DNA of 64,000 nucleotides, taken from positions 124,001 to 188,000 of the forward strand of contig NZ_JANFCZ010000003.1 of the NCBI RefSeq assembly GCF_024391045.1. Direction: 5' to 3'. The position numbers were made by a program, and so were the translations under genes. The notes under the pieces were generated by a model. That model did no database searches. It had not been told where the DNA came from and worked only from the letters and a program-made list of their open reading frames with translations. The stretch comes from Pseudarthrobacter sulfonivorans (GTDB lineage: Bacteria; Actinomycetota; Actinomycetes; Actinomycetales; Micrococcaceae). Every line of letters starts with the position of its first letter. Within the stretch, counting starts at the first letter, position 1. Positions 35,885 to 43,737 of the stretch are shown here, piece by piece.

Positions 35885-36358
35885 CTACGCGTCCAGTTTG
35901 AGGTCGCGCCGCAGTTTTGCCACGTGTCCGGTGGCTCGGACGTTGTATTGGGCCAATGCCACTTTGCCGTCGGGATCGATCACGATGGTGGAGCGGATCA
36001 GCCCCTCATAGGTCCGGCCGTAGTTCTTCTTTTCGCCCCATGCCCCGTACGCCTCTGCCACAGCATGGTCCGCGTCTGAAAGGAGCGGGAAACTGAGGTC
36101 TTCGTTGGCGGCAAACGTGGCCAGCTTTTCGACCGAATCGGGGGAGACGCCCAGGACGCGGTAGCCGGCGGCCGTGAAGGAGGCCAGATTGTCGCGGAAG
36201 TCGCACGCCTGTGTGGTGCAGCCGGGGGTGGAAGCTGCCGGGTAGAAAAAGACAATGGTGCCTGCGGCCGGGCCGGAAGCCAGGCTTACGTCCTGACCGG
36301 TCGAATCCTTCAAAGTGAAGCCGGGCGCCACTGCACCGGGCAAAAGTTTTTCAGCCAA
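35885..36358 (-). CDS. bcp: thiol peroxidase, peroxiredoxin Bcp/PrxQ type
   Basis: 157 residues; AAGGAGATC ribosome-binding site. Peroxidatic C47 in FFYPAASTPGCTTQACDFRD with the resolving C52 five residues on, the PrxQ spacing. LKDSTGQDVSL at the N-terminus and the GWGEKK-like AWGEKKNYGRTYEGLIRSTIVIDPDGKV block are diagnostic. Reduces H2O2 and organic peroxides with thioredoxin in the cytoplasm. Divergent from a MarR regulator with an 86-bp gap. Confidence 0.95.
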   Translation of the reverse strand: MAEKLLPGAVAPGFTLKDSTGQDVSLASGPAAGTIVFFYPAASTPGCTTQACDFRDNLASFTAAGYRVLGVSPDSVEKLATFAANEDLSFPLLSDADHAVAEAYGAWGEKKNYGRTYEGLIRSTIVIDPDGKVALAQYNVRATGHVAKLRRDLKLDA

Positions 36359-36431
36359 TGTTGATCTCCTTGTTGCAAGCGGGACATCCCACCCTAGTAA
36401 GCATCGGGAATCGGTGCTAGCCAGCCGTAGC

Positions 36432-36445
36432 TATACTTGCAGGTA
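36432..36445 (+). promoter_or_regulatory. -10 box placing transcription start at the marR ATG (leaderless)
   Basis: TATACT at 36432-36437 lies 7 bases before the ATG at 36445, and no convincing ribosome-binding sequence fits between. No clear -35 box. Confidence 0.5.
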
Positions 36446-36909
36446 TGCCTGACATGGATCGCTGGCCCACAGGGCGTTTACTGTCCACTGCCGCGCGCCT
36501 CGTGGAACACTCCTGGAATGAAAAGCTCAGCGCCATCGGCCTGACGCATGCAGGTGTCATTGCCATTGAGGTGCTTGCGGCCCAGGGCCCCATGACGCAG
36601 GCCCAGCTCGCACAGTTTGTACGGGTGCAGGCACAGACCATGGGAAAGACGCTCACGCGGCTGGAGGCCCACGGCCACATCGCAAGGGTGCGCAGCACCT
36701 CCGACCGGCGCAGCCAGGTGGTATCCCTTACTGACAGCGGCCGGGAAGCGGCGGACGCCGCCGTCGAGATGGAGCGTTCGGTACTGGCCGCGGCCACCAT
36801 CGATCCTGAACTTCTGCGGCATGAGCTCCAGGCTGTTGTCCGCGAGCTGGCCAGTCAGTTCTCCTCGCCGGCAACCCGTGCCCTGGTGGACGGCCCCCCG
36901 CTCGGCTAG
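36445..36909 (+). CDS. MarR family transcriptional regulator
   Basis: 154 residues. Winged HTH: LTHAGVIAIEVLAAQGPMTQAQLAQFVRVQAQTMGKTLTRLEAHGHIARVRSTSDRRSQVVSLTDSG, with recognition helix around VQAQTMGKTLTRLEAHG and a wing containing DRR. Divergent from bcp, so control of the peroxiredoxin or self-control is plausible but unproven; no Cys is present in the protein, so a thiol-based OhrR-type sensor is excluded. Confidence 0.9.
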   Translation: MPDMDRWPTGRLLSTAARLVEHSWNEKLSAIGLTHAGVIAIEVLAAQGPMTQAQLAQFVRVQAQTMGKTLTRLEAHGHIARVRSTSDRRSQVVSLTDSGREAADAAVEMERSVLAAATIDPELLRHELQAVVRELASQFSSPATRALVDGPPLG

Positions 36910-36947
36910 AACTATTGGATCGGACTCTGGCCGATTCGGGGAAGATT

Positions 36948-36992
36948 ACCGGCATTGCACCTGCGGAGTCCGCGCGGTGGTGCCGGTTTTTT
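36948..36992 (+). terminator. intrinsic terminator of the marR gene
   Basis: Arms ACCGGCA (36948-36954) and TGCCGGT (36981-36987) with inner pairs CACC/GGTG and GCGGA/CCGC, followed by TTTTTT. Classic Rho-independent form. The rest of the 256-bp gap up to 37166 shows nothing else recognisable. Confidence 0.85.
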
Positions 36993-37166
36993 GTTGGTGA
37001 ATGTTGCGTTGGCAGATGTCGGGGATAAAAGAAACAGCCCCAGGCAGTAACCAAAGCCTTGGAAGGCTTCTGCGGCTCAAGGTCGCGTGTGCGGCCTGAA
37101 TGCTCTCAGGGTACCGGATATTTATCCACTGACTAGATGAACTTTCGGCAGGGTTTTAGCGAGGAT

Positions 37167-37625
37167 CTATTGCTGGGGCTGAACGGTGAGCACGACAATG
37201 TCCGGTTCGTTTGGATCGGGACTGGTGACGTTCAGGATGTAGTAATAGTCCCCGTCATTCCCTGTGGCCTGGCAAGTCGTCGTCGGGCCGATTGCCTCGC
37301 CCCGCCGCTGGCAGTTCTTTTCGATCTTCATCTCAAAGTCGACCTTTGAGACCACTGACTTGAGTTCGTCAAGGCTGATTGTTTTGCCTGCATCCCAGCG
37401 CTTGGAGATGCTGGGGCACGGGTTGGGACTCATGCATAGTAAGCGCTCGGGCCGGACAATGTCCGACTCTTTCTTCCAGTCGGCAGGGATGGCGAAGCGA
37501 TCGACCCGGGCGACAACATCTGCAGTAACCCTGTCTTCGGCAGCCCGGACCGCAAAGAGCACAGCCGTCACGGCGAGTACCAGCACCGCGATGACAACAG
37601 CGGTGATTGCTGTTTTTTGCTTCAC
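37167..37625 (-). CDS. hypothetical membrane-anchored protein
   Basis: 152 residues, GTG start with GGGGGAT upstream. One N-terminal helix (TAITAVVIAVLVLAVTAVLFAV), then an extracytoplasmic domain of about 120 residues with four cysteines (CMSPNPC, NCQRRG, TTCQAT), consistent with two disulfides. Not a family I recognise. Less Ala/Arg-rich than its neighbours and at the edge of a poorly conserved patch, which fits an accessory gene. Confidence 0.7.
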   Translation of the reverse strand: MKQKTAITAVVIAVLVLAVTAVLFAVRAAEDRVTADVVARVDRFAIPADWKKESDIVRPERLLCMSPNPCPSISKRWDAGKTISLDELKSVVSKVDFEMKIEKNCQRRGEAIGPTTTCQATGNDGDYYYILNVTSPDPNEPDIVVLTVQPQQ

Positions 37626-37824
37626 TGTGATCCCCCAAAGCCATCAGTGTAGGCGTCCCCGCCGGACAACCGGCTTGGTGATGTCTGCATAGTATCCTCA
37701 TGTGGCAGCTTTGTTAGTTGAATTGTCATAGCCGGCCCGTATCGCACCCCCGCTTACTTTCGACCGGGCAGGGCTCAAGGCCGGACACAGGGAACCCATC
37801 CAGGCGCTCCGGGATGGGTTCGAT

Positions 37825-38112
37825 GTGAGCTACCAGGGCACCTTCTTTGATCCCTGCCTTCCTTCCGGGGGTGACCCGCGCTGGACGCCCTGCCTCAAAT
37901 GCGCCGACTGCAAGGCTGAGATGGAAAGCGCCGATGATCTGATGCTGGTGCGCCGGATGAACCGGGCCCGCCGGGCAAAGCTCATGGGTGCCGGAATCAA
38001 GACCATGTCCATGTTCGCCGCCGCGGACCTGCCCGACGTCGGCATCAAGATGAACCCCGAGTGGCAAATTGTGCTCCCGCGGGGCACACGGCCATGGGGG
38101 ACAGGAGACTAA
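37825..38112 (+). CDS. small Cys-containing hypothetical protein, possibly 5'-truncated
   Basis: 95 residues from GTG 37825, but the frame is open and protein-like back to a TAG near 37730 with no start codon in between, so an original N-terminus may have been lost. The sequence carries FDPCLPSGG and CLKCADCK, a possible metal-binding cluster, and a basic segment VRRMNRARRAKL. Its TAA overlaps the ATG of the next frame (38112), implying coupling. Family unknown. Confidence 0.5.
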   Translation: MSYQGTFFDPCLPSGGDPRWTPCLKCADCKAEMESADDLMLVRRMNRARRAKLMGAGIKTMSMFAAADLPDVGIKMNPEWQIVLPRGTRPWGTGD

Positions 38113-38681
38113 TGGGTTGGTGGGACGACGAAACAGGCGCCGAACGTGTGGCCAAAATTAAAGGACAGAACCAGGCAGCCGAACACGCCCGCCGCCAATC
38201 GTCCAAAGATAGAGGAGCGCGAGAACAAGAAGCAGGAGCGGTGGGAAGCGGAGAATCTCCGGTACCAGCGCGCAGAATATGCGGCGGAACTTGCCGCGTG
38301 GACGAAGAACCCGACAGAGTACCAATCACGGCGGTCTGGATCATCCTCAAACTCACATTAGGGGAAGACCCGGCGAAGATCCATCGCGGACACATCTTTA
38401 ACACGATACGGGTCGGCAAGGTTCTCTACCTGATGGCGCGCGACCTGGGGCTCAAAGCTGCCGTACTGCTCGAATCGGCGGCGCGGAACCATCCGCTCGT
38501 GGACGGCACCAAGCGGACCTCCTGGACACTGATGGTGCTGTTCCTGTGGCTGAACGGCTACCGGCACGACTTCAGTAGGGATGACGCCTTCGATCTGGTC
38601 GTCGGAGTCGCTGAAGGACGGCTGAGCCTGGGGGACTCCAGCGCCCGCATTGGCGCCCGGCTGGTGGCCAGGACGGCCTAG
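38112..38681 (+). pseudogene. Doc/Fic-type C-terminal remnant fused to an unrelated, possibly frameshifted N-terminus
   Basis: A continuous 189-codon frame. Its last about 65 residues match Doc/Fic toxins: LLESAARNHPLVDGTKRTSW corresponds to HPFxDGNKRT, with the active-site His kept and the Asn replaced by Thr, followed by LFLWLNGYRHDFS. The Doc N-terminus is missing. The first 30 codons (GWWDDETGAERVAKIKGQNQ) read well, but from about 38205 the +1 frame gives the better peptide (KIEERENKKQERWEAENLRYQ), ending at 38361, suggesting a frameshift in an upstream gene that then ran into the Doc fragment. No antitoxin (Phd) gene is visible. Most likely an inactive remnant. Confidence 0.6.
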
Positions 38682-38764
38682 GGGGTTGCGGAACGAGTCG
38701 GTCCACCGCTTCGCGCAGCAGGATCCGCGTGCTCCCCAAAGTGACACTTCGGTCGCAAACGCGG

Positions 38765-38814
38765 AAAACAAAACCCCGCCTTCACATGCCGTTCGGCTTG
38801 TAAAGACGGGGTTT
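38765..38814 (-). terminator. terminator behind tRNA-Lys
   Basis: On the minus strand AAACCCCG (38807-38814) pairs with CGGGGTTT (38770-38777), with an inner AGCC/GGCA-type stem, then TTTTGTTTT. Confidence 0.75.
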
Positions 38815-38821
38815 CCTTTGG

Positions 38822-38894
38822 TGCACCCCCCGGGACTTGAACCCGGAACCCATTGATTAAGAGTCAATTGCTCTGCCAATTGAGCTAGAGGTGC
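38822..38894 (-). tRNA. tRNA-Lys (anticodon CUU)
   Basis: 73 nt. Acceptor GCACCTC pairs with GGGGTGC, D arm TAGCTCAATTGGCAGAGCA, anticodon loop ACTCTTAA giving CTT, T arm with GGTTCAAGTCC. A CCA end is encoded (38819-38821 on the plus strand reads TGG). A degraded gene patch lies directly downstream of its 3' end, the usual side for element integration. Confidence 0.96.
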
Positions 38895-39009
38895 ATCTCT
38901 TTGCGGTGATCTTCGTGGCTTTTTGTTTCCCCGTTGATCTCCGCAACGACATGAAACTCTACACGAACTTCCGGTGCATGTGAAATCGAGCGGGTGGAAC
39001 CGGGGACGG

Positions 39010-40155
39010 TCAGCCGGATGGGGCCAGAACCAGCACAAAATCAGGGTTTTGGTTGTTGGTGAGCAGCCAAAATCCGCCGTCGGGGGTTCGGATGACGTCC
39101 CGGATCCTCCCGTACTCTCCTGTGAAATAGGCCACAGGAGGGCCGGCGTCCTCGCCGCTGAGGGCGACGGTCCAGAGGCGCTGCCCGCGGAGGGCTCCCA
39201 GGTAGGCCGTCGAACCGGCAATCTCCAGGCCGCTGGGTGAAGAATCCGCCGTGGACGGCCACACGACCTTGGCATCGAGGTACCCGGTGCGGTGTGGCGC
39301 CCCGGTGACCTCGGGCCACCCGTAATTTCCGCCCGGCACGATGAGGTTGAGCTCGTCATCCACGTCCGGACCGAATTCGCTGGCCCACAGGCGCCCTCCG
39401 CTGTCCCAGGCCAGTCCCTGGACATTCCTGTGCCCGAGGCTATAGACGACGTTGCCGAAGGGGTTGCCAGGGGCGGGCTGTCCGTCCGGAGTGATTCTGA
39501 GGATCTTCCCGCCCAGCGCGTCGGGGTCCTGCGGCTGCTCCCGGCGCTGGGAGTCGCCGGTTCCAACGTAGAGGAAACCGTCCGGCCCAAACCGGATTCT
39601 GCCGCCGTTGTGGGTTGAAGCTTTGGGAATGCCGGTGAAAATCACCTGCGGGTCATCAAAGGTCAGGGACCCGCCGGGCGCCTCCGTCAGCTTGACGCGG
39701 GCGATGCGGTTGTCCTGGGACGAGGTGTAGTACATGTACAGGTAGCTGTCGGTGGCGAAGCCGGGGGAGAGGGCAAGGCCCAGCAGGCCGCCTTCCCCGC
39801 CGGGGCTGACCCCGGGGACCTGGCCCAGCGTCGTGGCGCGGCCATCCTTCACTGCCTTGAGAAGCGCAGAGTCCCGCTCGGAGATGATGGCCGTGCCGTT
39901 CGGCAGAAATACGGCTGCCCAGGGAATAGTGAGCTGCAGGTCAAGGCGCTTCAGGATTTTCGGTGCAGCAGCCGGGACCGCGCTGCCGGTCCCGCGGCCC
40001 GCGGCGCTCCCCATCCCCGCGCTGTTCCCCGTCCCCGCGCTGCTCCCCATCGGGGCATCTTGTCCGCTCCCCGTGCAGCCGGACAGAAGCACTGCCAGAC
40101 ATAGTGCCATGGCGCCGCTGGGGAGTCCGCCGGCCCGGAACGCCCGGGCCGGCAT
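39010..40155 (-). CDS. PQQ-dependent sugar dehydrogenase-like lipoprotein (GdhB/sorbosone dehydrogenase fold)
   Basis: 381 residues from the ATG at 40155, chosen because it puts a lipobox (L-L-S-G-C27) behind a normal signal helix; the frame is open to 40254 but that stretch overlaps the upstream gene. After a Gly/Ser/Met/Ala linker the six-bladed propeller starts at LQLTIPWAAVFLPNG; typical blocks: EGGLLGLALSPGFATDSYLYMYYT, HNGGRIRFGPDGFLYVGTGD, YSLGHRNVQGLAWDSGGRLWASEFGP and ELNLIVPGGNYGWPEVTG. These carry the His, Arg and Asp used in the PQQ site and Ca sites of soluble glucose dehydrogenase. Acts outside the membrane. No PQQ synthesis genes are seen; some family members do not use PQQ. 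Confidence 0.87.
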   Translation of the reverse strand: MPARAFRAGGLPSGAMALCLAVLLSGCTGSGQDAPMGSSAGTGNSAGMGSAAGRGTGSAVPAAAPKILKRLDLQLTIPWAAVFLPNGTAIISERDSALLKAVKDGRATTLGQVPGVSPGGEGGLLGLALSPGFATDSYLYMYYTSSQDNRIARVKLTEAPGGSLTFDDPQVIFTGIPKASTHNGGRIRFGPDGFLYVGTGDSQRREQPQDPDALGGKILRITPDGQPAPGNPFGNVVYSLGHRNVQGLAWDSGGRLWASEFGPDVDDELNLIVPGGNYGWPEVTGAPHRTGYLDAKVVWPSTADSSPSGLEIAGSTAYLGALRGQRLWTVALSGEDAGPPVAYFTGEYGRIRDVIRTPDGGFWLLTNNQNPDFVLVLAPSG

Positions 40156-40165
40156 TTGGCTGTGG

Positions 40166-41389
40166 TCAGAGGCGGTTCCGCCGGGGAGCCCGGAATCCGG
40201 CTGCCTCCGCGTGGGCCGCCGACTCGAACCAGACGTCTGCCGCGGTCTGCTCATAGTCCGGATGCCCTTCCTCGTAGTAGACCATCGTGCCGGCGTTGGC
40301 CTTCACCGCGTATTCAGCGGGGCCGCTGCCGTCCGGGCCCGGCGAGGCCGAGCCGGCACCGTAGGGCTCCTCCGCGGCGAGGTGGCCGCTTGGCTCGGAC
40401 GCCGGGGCGGAGAAGCCGGCGGGCGACGCTGCCTGCGCGGCCGGCCGGGCATCCCCTTCGTATGCTTCCTGGCCGGCCATCGCGGTTTCATCAGCGTTCG
40501 GGCCGTCGGGCAGATTTTCCGTCAGGTCGTCCGCAGCTGCCGTTTCGGCGCCGGGAAGCGTGGGAGCGTGGGGATCGGTGTACTCGGCGTGATGCATGTA
40601 GTGGGCGCTCTCGGTGGCCTCCGGGACGGCAGCTGGAGCCGACGCTTCGGCCAGCGGCGTGGCGGCCGCGGCTGAGGCACCAGCTGCCGCCGCGCCGGCT
40701 GCCGCAGCTCCGGCCGGCCTGGTTGTGGCCGAGTGGCCCGGATGCGCGGACCCATCAGTTTCTGACCACTGAGTTTCCCACTCGTCCTCCGCCCGGCTGC
40801 CCGTGGATGCCGCGCCGCTTGTGGGTCCTGCGCCTCCCGTGGATGCCGCACCACCTGTGGGTGCCGCACCGCTGTAGGCATCCGCTCCGGCCGCGGCCTC
40901 GTGGGGTGCGGCGGGCTCCGATAGCGCCTCGGTTTCCCGGGAGGCCATGGGCTCCTGGGCCGTCAGGGGTTCAGCAGCAAAGGTCTCTGCGGAAGGCAGG
41001 GTCTCCTGGGGCTCCAAGGGCTCGGCCGCCTGGAATTCGTTGGCGGGCCCGGATTCGAAGCCGGCTGTCTTTTCGCCGACAGAGCCGGGTGAACTGGCAG
41101 GTTCCCGGCGACCGACCGTTCCGGACCGCTCCAGGTCGTCGTCGGCCGTGGTCGGGGGAACGGGTTCCGACGGGCTGCCGAAACCTGCAGCGCCGGGAAG
41201 GCCTGCAGTGCCGGCGGCTTCCGCCGAGGCCGCAGCACTGCCCCCGGACAAGCCGCCTTCGGCCCGGCGGGAAGGCACGCCGTCCCCACCGGGAGCGCTG
41301 CCCTTGTTCGCGGAGTTGCTGCGGTTCAGCAGCCACCACACAATGCCGACAATCACTACGATCGCGATGATCCAGAAGACAAAATCCAT
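40166..41389 (-). CDS. low-complexity membrane-anchored protein with conserved C-terminal module
   Basis: 407 residues from the ATG at 41389 (AAAGG upstream); upstream in-frame codons are ignored because the ATG starts a clean membrane helix, DFVFWIIAIVVIVGIVWWLLN. Residues 25-365 are Ala/Gly/Glu/Pro/Ser/Thr-rich, probably unstructured, and include short GGAASTGGAGPTSGAAST repeats. The last 45 residues are ordered: GTMVYYEEGHPDYEQTAADVWFESAAHAEAAGFR, a module seen at the ends of several actinobacterial surface or envelope proteins (aromatic and Asp/Glu-rich, 'Y.QT.A.VWF....A..AGF'). Cytoplasmic or external orientation is not settled. Function unknown. Ten bases upstream of the PQQ-type gene, same strand. 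Confidence 0.75.
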   Translation of the reverse strand: MDFVFWIIAIVVIVGIVWWLLNRSNSANKGSAPGGDGVPSRRAEGGLSGGSAAASAEAAGTAGLPGAAGFGSPSEPVPPTTADDDLERSGTVGRREPASSPGSVGEKTAGFESGPANEFQAAEPLEPQETLPSAETFAAEPLTAQEPMASRETEALSEPAAPHEAAAGADAYSGAAPTGGAASTGGAGPTSGAASTGSRAEDEWETQWSETDGSAHPGHSATTRPAGAAAAGAAAAGASAAAATPLAEASAPAAVPEATESAHYMHHAEYTDPHAPTLPGAETAAADDLTENLPDGPNADETAMAGQEAYEGDARPAAQAASPAGFSAPASEPSGHLAAEEPYGAGSASPGPDGSGPAEYAVKANAGTMVYYEEGHPDYEQTAADVWFESAAHAEAAGFRAPRRNRL

Positions 41390-41654
41390 AGCGGGGCCTT
41401 TCAGTCCGGATGGCATGGTTGCCGTGTCACCGACGGTACGTGGGTGCGAACGGCACTGTCTAGGTCGTAACAGGGCCACGGCGGGCAGAGCCACGCCGGA
41501 ACTGGACTCCGTACACCGCGTGCGGCCATCCCACCGGCAGTCGCAGCCCGCGCCATCCCAGGTTTTGAAACGCGAGTCCCTCTATGTGATCGAACGATTC
41601 CGGAAATAGCCCAAAAACGGAGCTGCAGGGTCTTCCGAAACAGCATCAGAGCCC

Positions 41655-41668
41655 TAGACTTTGAGCCA
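41655..41668 (+). promoter_or_regulatory. -10 box of ilvD, start site at or next to the ATG
   Basis: TAGACT at 41655-41660 lies 7 bases before the ATG at 41668, without a ribosome-binding sequence, suggesting a leaderless mRNA. A weak TTCCGA sits 16 bp further up. The rest of the 278-bp gap from 41390 holds nothing else I can name. Confidence 0.45.
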
Positions 41669-43389
41669 TGAGTGCCGATGCCCAAGCGACAACTGAGAAC
41701 AAGCCTGATATCAAGCCCCGCAGCCGGGTCGTCACCGACGGTATCCACGCCGCGCCGGCGCGTGGCATGTTCCGTGCCGTGGGCATGGGCGATGACGACT
41801 TCGCGAAGCCGCAGATCGGCGTCGCGAGTTCGTGGAACGAAATCACCCCGTGCAACCTGTCCCTGAACCGGCTGGCCCAGGGCGCCAAGGAAGGCGTCTT
41901 CGCCGGCGGCGGCTTTCCGATGCAGTTCGGCACCATCTCCGTGTCCGACGGCATCTCGATGGGCCACGAGGGCATGCACTTCTCCCTGGTCTCCCGTGAA
42001 GTGATCGCCGACTCCGTGGAAACCGTCATGCAGGCCGAGCGGATTGACGGCTCCGTTCTCCTGGCCGGATGTGACAAATCCCTGCCGGGCATGCTGATGG
42101 CAGCAGCCCGCCTGGACCTCGCCAGCGTATTCCTTTACGCGGGCTCCATCATGCCGGGTTGGGTCAAGCTCGAGGACGGCTCTGAAAAGGAAGTCACCCT
42201 GATTGACGCCTTCGAGGCTGTGGGTGCCTGCGCGGCCGGCAAGATGAGCATGGCAGACCTCACCCGTATCGAAAAGGCCATCTGCCCCGGCGAAGGCGCC
42301 TGCGGCGGCATGTACACGGCCAACACCATGGCCTGCATCGGCGAGGCCCTGGGGATGTCGCTCCCCGGATCCGCCGCACCGCCGTCGGCAGACCGCCGTC
42401 GTGATGAATTCGCCCGCAAGTCCGGAGAAGCAGTGGTTAACCTGCTCCGCCTGGGCATCACCGCCCGCGACATCCTGACCAAGGAGGCCTTCGAGAACGC
42501 CATTGCCGTGACCATGGCCTTCGGCGGCTCCACCAACGCTGTCCTGCACCTGCTCGCCATCGCCCGTGAGGCCGAGGTGGAGCTGACCCTGGATGACTTC
42601 AACCGGATCGGCGACAGGATCCCGCACCTGGGCGACCTGAAGCCGTTCGGCCGCTACGTGATGACCGACGTCGACAGGATCGGTGGTGTGCCTGTCATCA
42701 TGCGGGCACTGCTCGACGCCGGCCTGCTGCACGGCGACTGCCTCACCGTCACCGGCAAGACCGTCGCGGAAAACCTCGCGGCGATCAATCCGCCGGATCT
42801 GGACGGTAAGATCCTGCGCGCCATGGACAATCCGATTCACAAGACCGGCGGCATCACCATCCTGCATGGTTCCATGGCCCCTGAAGGCGCCGTGGTCAAG
42901 AGCGCCGGCTTCGACGCCGACGTCTTCGAAGGCACCGCGCGGGTGTTCGAACGTGAGCAGGGCGCCCTGGATGCACTGGACCACGGCAAGATCAAGGCCG
43001 GTGACGTCGTCGTCATCCGGTACGAAGGCCCCAAGGGCGGCCCGGGCATGCGCGAAATGCTCGCCATCACCGGTGCCATCAAGGGCGCCGGGCTGGGCAA
43101 GGACGTCCTGCTGCTGACTGACGGCCGCTTCTCCGGCGGGACCACCGGACTCTGCATCGGCCACGTCGCGCCGGAAGCGGCCGACGGCGGCCCCATCGCC
43201 TTTGTCCGGGACGGCGACCGGATCCGTGTGGACATCGCGGCGCGTTCGTTCGACCTCCTGGTGGACGACGCCGAGCTCGAGGCCCGCAAGGAGGGCTGGG
43301 AGCCACTGCCGGCCAAATTCACTAAGGGTGTGCTCGCCAAGTACGCCAAGCTGGTGCACAGTGCCTCGACCGGCGCCTACTGCGGCTGA
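41668..43389 (+). CDS. ilvD: dihydroxy-acid dehydratase
   Basis: 573 residues. Dehydrates dihydroxyisovalerate and dihydroxymethylvalerate to the oxo acids of valine/leucine and isoleucine synthesis, with an Fe-S cluster. Cluster cysteines: [24 protein letters not shown] and the [24 protein letters not shown] region; the late [21 protein letters not shown] block with GGP is diagnostic of IlvD over Edd. Length is that of the actinobacterial short form. Transcribed towards ilvBNC but separated from it by a large hairpin and the attenuator. Confidence 0.96.
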   Translation: MSADAQATTENKPDIKPRSRVVTDGIHAAPARGMFRAVGMGDDDFAKPQIGVASSWNEITPCNLSLNRLAQGAKEGVFAGGGFPMQFGTISVSDGISMGHEGMHFSLVSREVIADSVETVMQAERIDGSVLLAGCDKSLPGMLMAAARLDLASVFLYAGSIMPGWVKLEDGSEKEVTLIDAFEAVGACAAGKMSMADLTRIEKAICPGEGACGGMYTANTMACIGEALGMSLPGSAAPPSADRRRDEFARKSGEAVVNLLRLGITARDILTKEAFENAIAVTMAFGGSTNAVLHLLAIAREAEVELTLDDFNRIGDRIPHLGDLKPFGRYVMTDVDRIGGVPVIMRALLDAGLLHGDCLTVTGKTVAENLAAINPPDLDGKILRAMDNPIHKTGGITILHGSMAPEGAVVKSAGFDADVFEGTARVFEREQGALDALDHGKIKAGDVVVIRYEGPKGGPGMREMLAITGAIKGAGLGKDVLLLTDGRFSGGTTGLCIGHVAPEAADGGPIAFVRDGDRIRVDIAARSFDLLVDDAELEARKEGWEPLPAKFTKGVLAKYAKLVHSASTGAYCG

Positions 43390-43392
43390 CGC

Positions 43393-43464
43393 CTTCCCAA
43401 CTGACTGGCAGATAACGTCGCGAAAAGCCCATTTGGGGGCGTTAACTGCGAGTCAGTTGGGGAG
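43393..43464. repeat. large intergenic hairpin, member 1 of a putative repeat family
   Basis: Two 25-base arms (43393-43417 and 43440-43464) pair at 22 of 25 positions; 22-base loop. Arm starts CTTCCCAACTGACTGGCAG and ends ATAACG; the other begins CGTTAACTG and ends CAGTTGGGGAG. The tip core TAACG ... CGAAA ... CCC ... GGG ... GGCGTTAA is shared with the hairpin at 58728-58790. It lies 3 bp behind ilvD and may end its transcript, although no T-run follows. Confidence 0.7.
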
Positions 43465-43485
43465 AACGACCAATTAGTGGACAAT
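43457..43485 (+). promoter_or_regulatory. putative ilvB leader promoter
   Basis: -35 TTGGGG (43457-43462), 17-bp spacer, -10 GACAAT (43480-43485), start near 43492. A GTGGAC/GTCCAC inverted repeat (43477-43494) covers the -10 region. The -35 overlaps the end of the upstream hairpin. Confidence 0.45.
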
Positions 43486-43496
43486 GGAGTCCACAT

Positions 43497-43535
43497 GGTG
43501 AGATGTGCACCACCCTCGTTGACATGCATCTCACC
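43497..43535 (+). promoter_or_regulatory. 5' hairpin of the ilvB leader RNA
   Basis: Perfect 9-bp stem: GGTGAGATG (43497-43505) and CATCTCACC (43527-43535). It would form at the very 5' end of the leader transcript, 19 bases before the leader peptide start. Confidence 0.6.
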
Positions 43536-43554
43536 CAGAGGGAAAACTGAACGC

Positions 43555-43626
43555 ATGATCGCAAACGTTATGAGCTGCGCCGCTGCAACAGCAGTCGTCG
43601 TCCTTACCAAGCGCGTGGCAGCATAG
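43555..43626 (+). CDS. ilvL: ilvBNC leader peptide
   Basis: 23 codons, ATG 43555 to TAG 43626: MIANVMSCAAATAVVVLTK followed by RVAA. It has five Val, one Ile and one Leu in 23 residues, including V-V-V-L in a row, just ahead of a Rho-independent terminator and the ilvB gene. This is the arrangement of branched-chain amino acid attenuators: when charged tRNA-Val/Leu/Ile is scarce the ribosome stalls in the control codons and the terminator does not form. AGAGGGA lies about 12 bases upstream as ribosome-binding site. Confidence 0.85.
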   Translation: MIANVMSCAAATAVVVLTKRVAA

Positions 43627-43692
43627 CCCGACTGGTAAACGTACCGTCACGCGCAACCCCTCGAAGAGCCCACAGGCTGAGGGGTTTTTTTA
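43611..43692 (+). terminator. ilvBNC attenuator: pause hairpin plus terminator
   Basis: First stem GCGCGTG (43611-43617) with CACGCGC (43648-43654), covering the end of the leader reading frame. Directly behind it the terminator: AACCCCTC (43655-43662) with GAGGGGTT (43679-43686), inner AGCC/GGCT, then a T-run to 43692. ilvB starts 46 bases later with its own GGAAGAG site. Confidence 0.85.
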
Positions 43693-43737
43693 TTTTCCGC
43701 AGTTCGAGATAACAAAAGATCCACAAGGAAGAGTCCG

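Noticed and set aside
38112..38681. Functional Doc toxin of a Phd-Doc system
   Set aside because: The N-terminal half of Doc is absent, the motif Asn is changed to Thr, and no Phd-like antitoxin precedes it.
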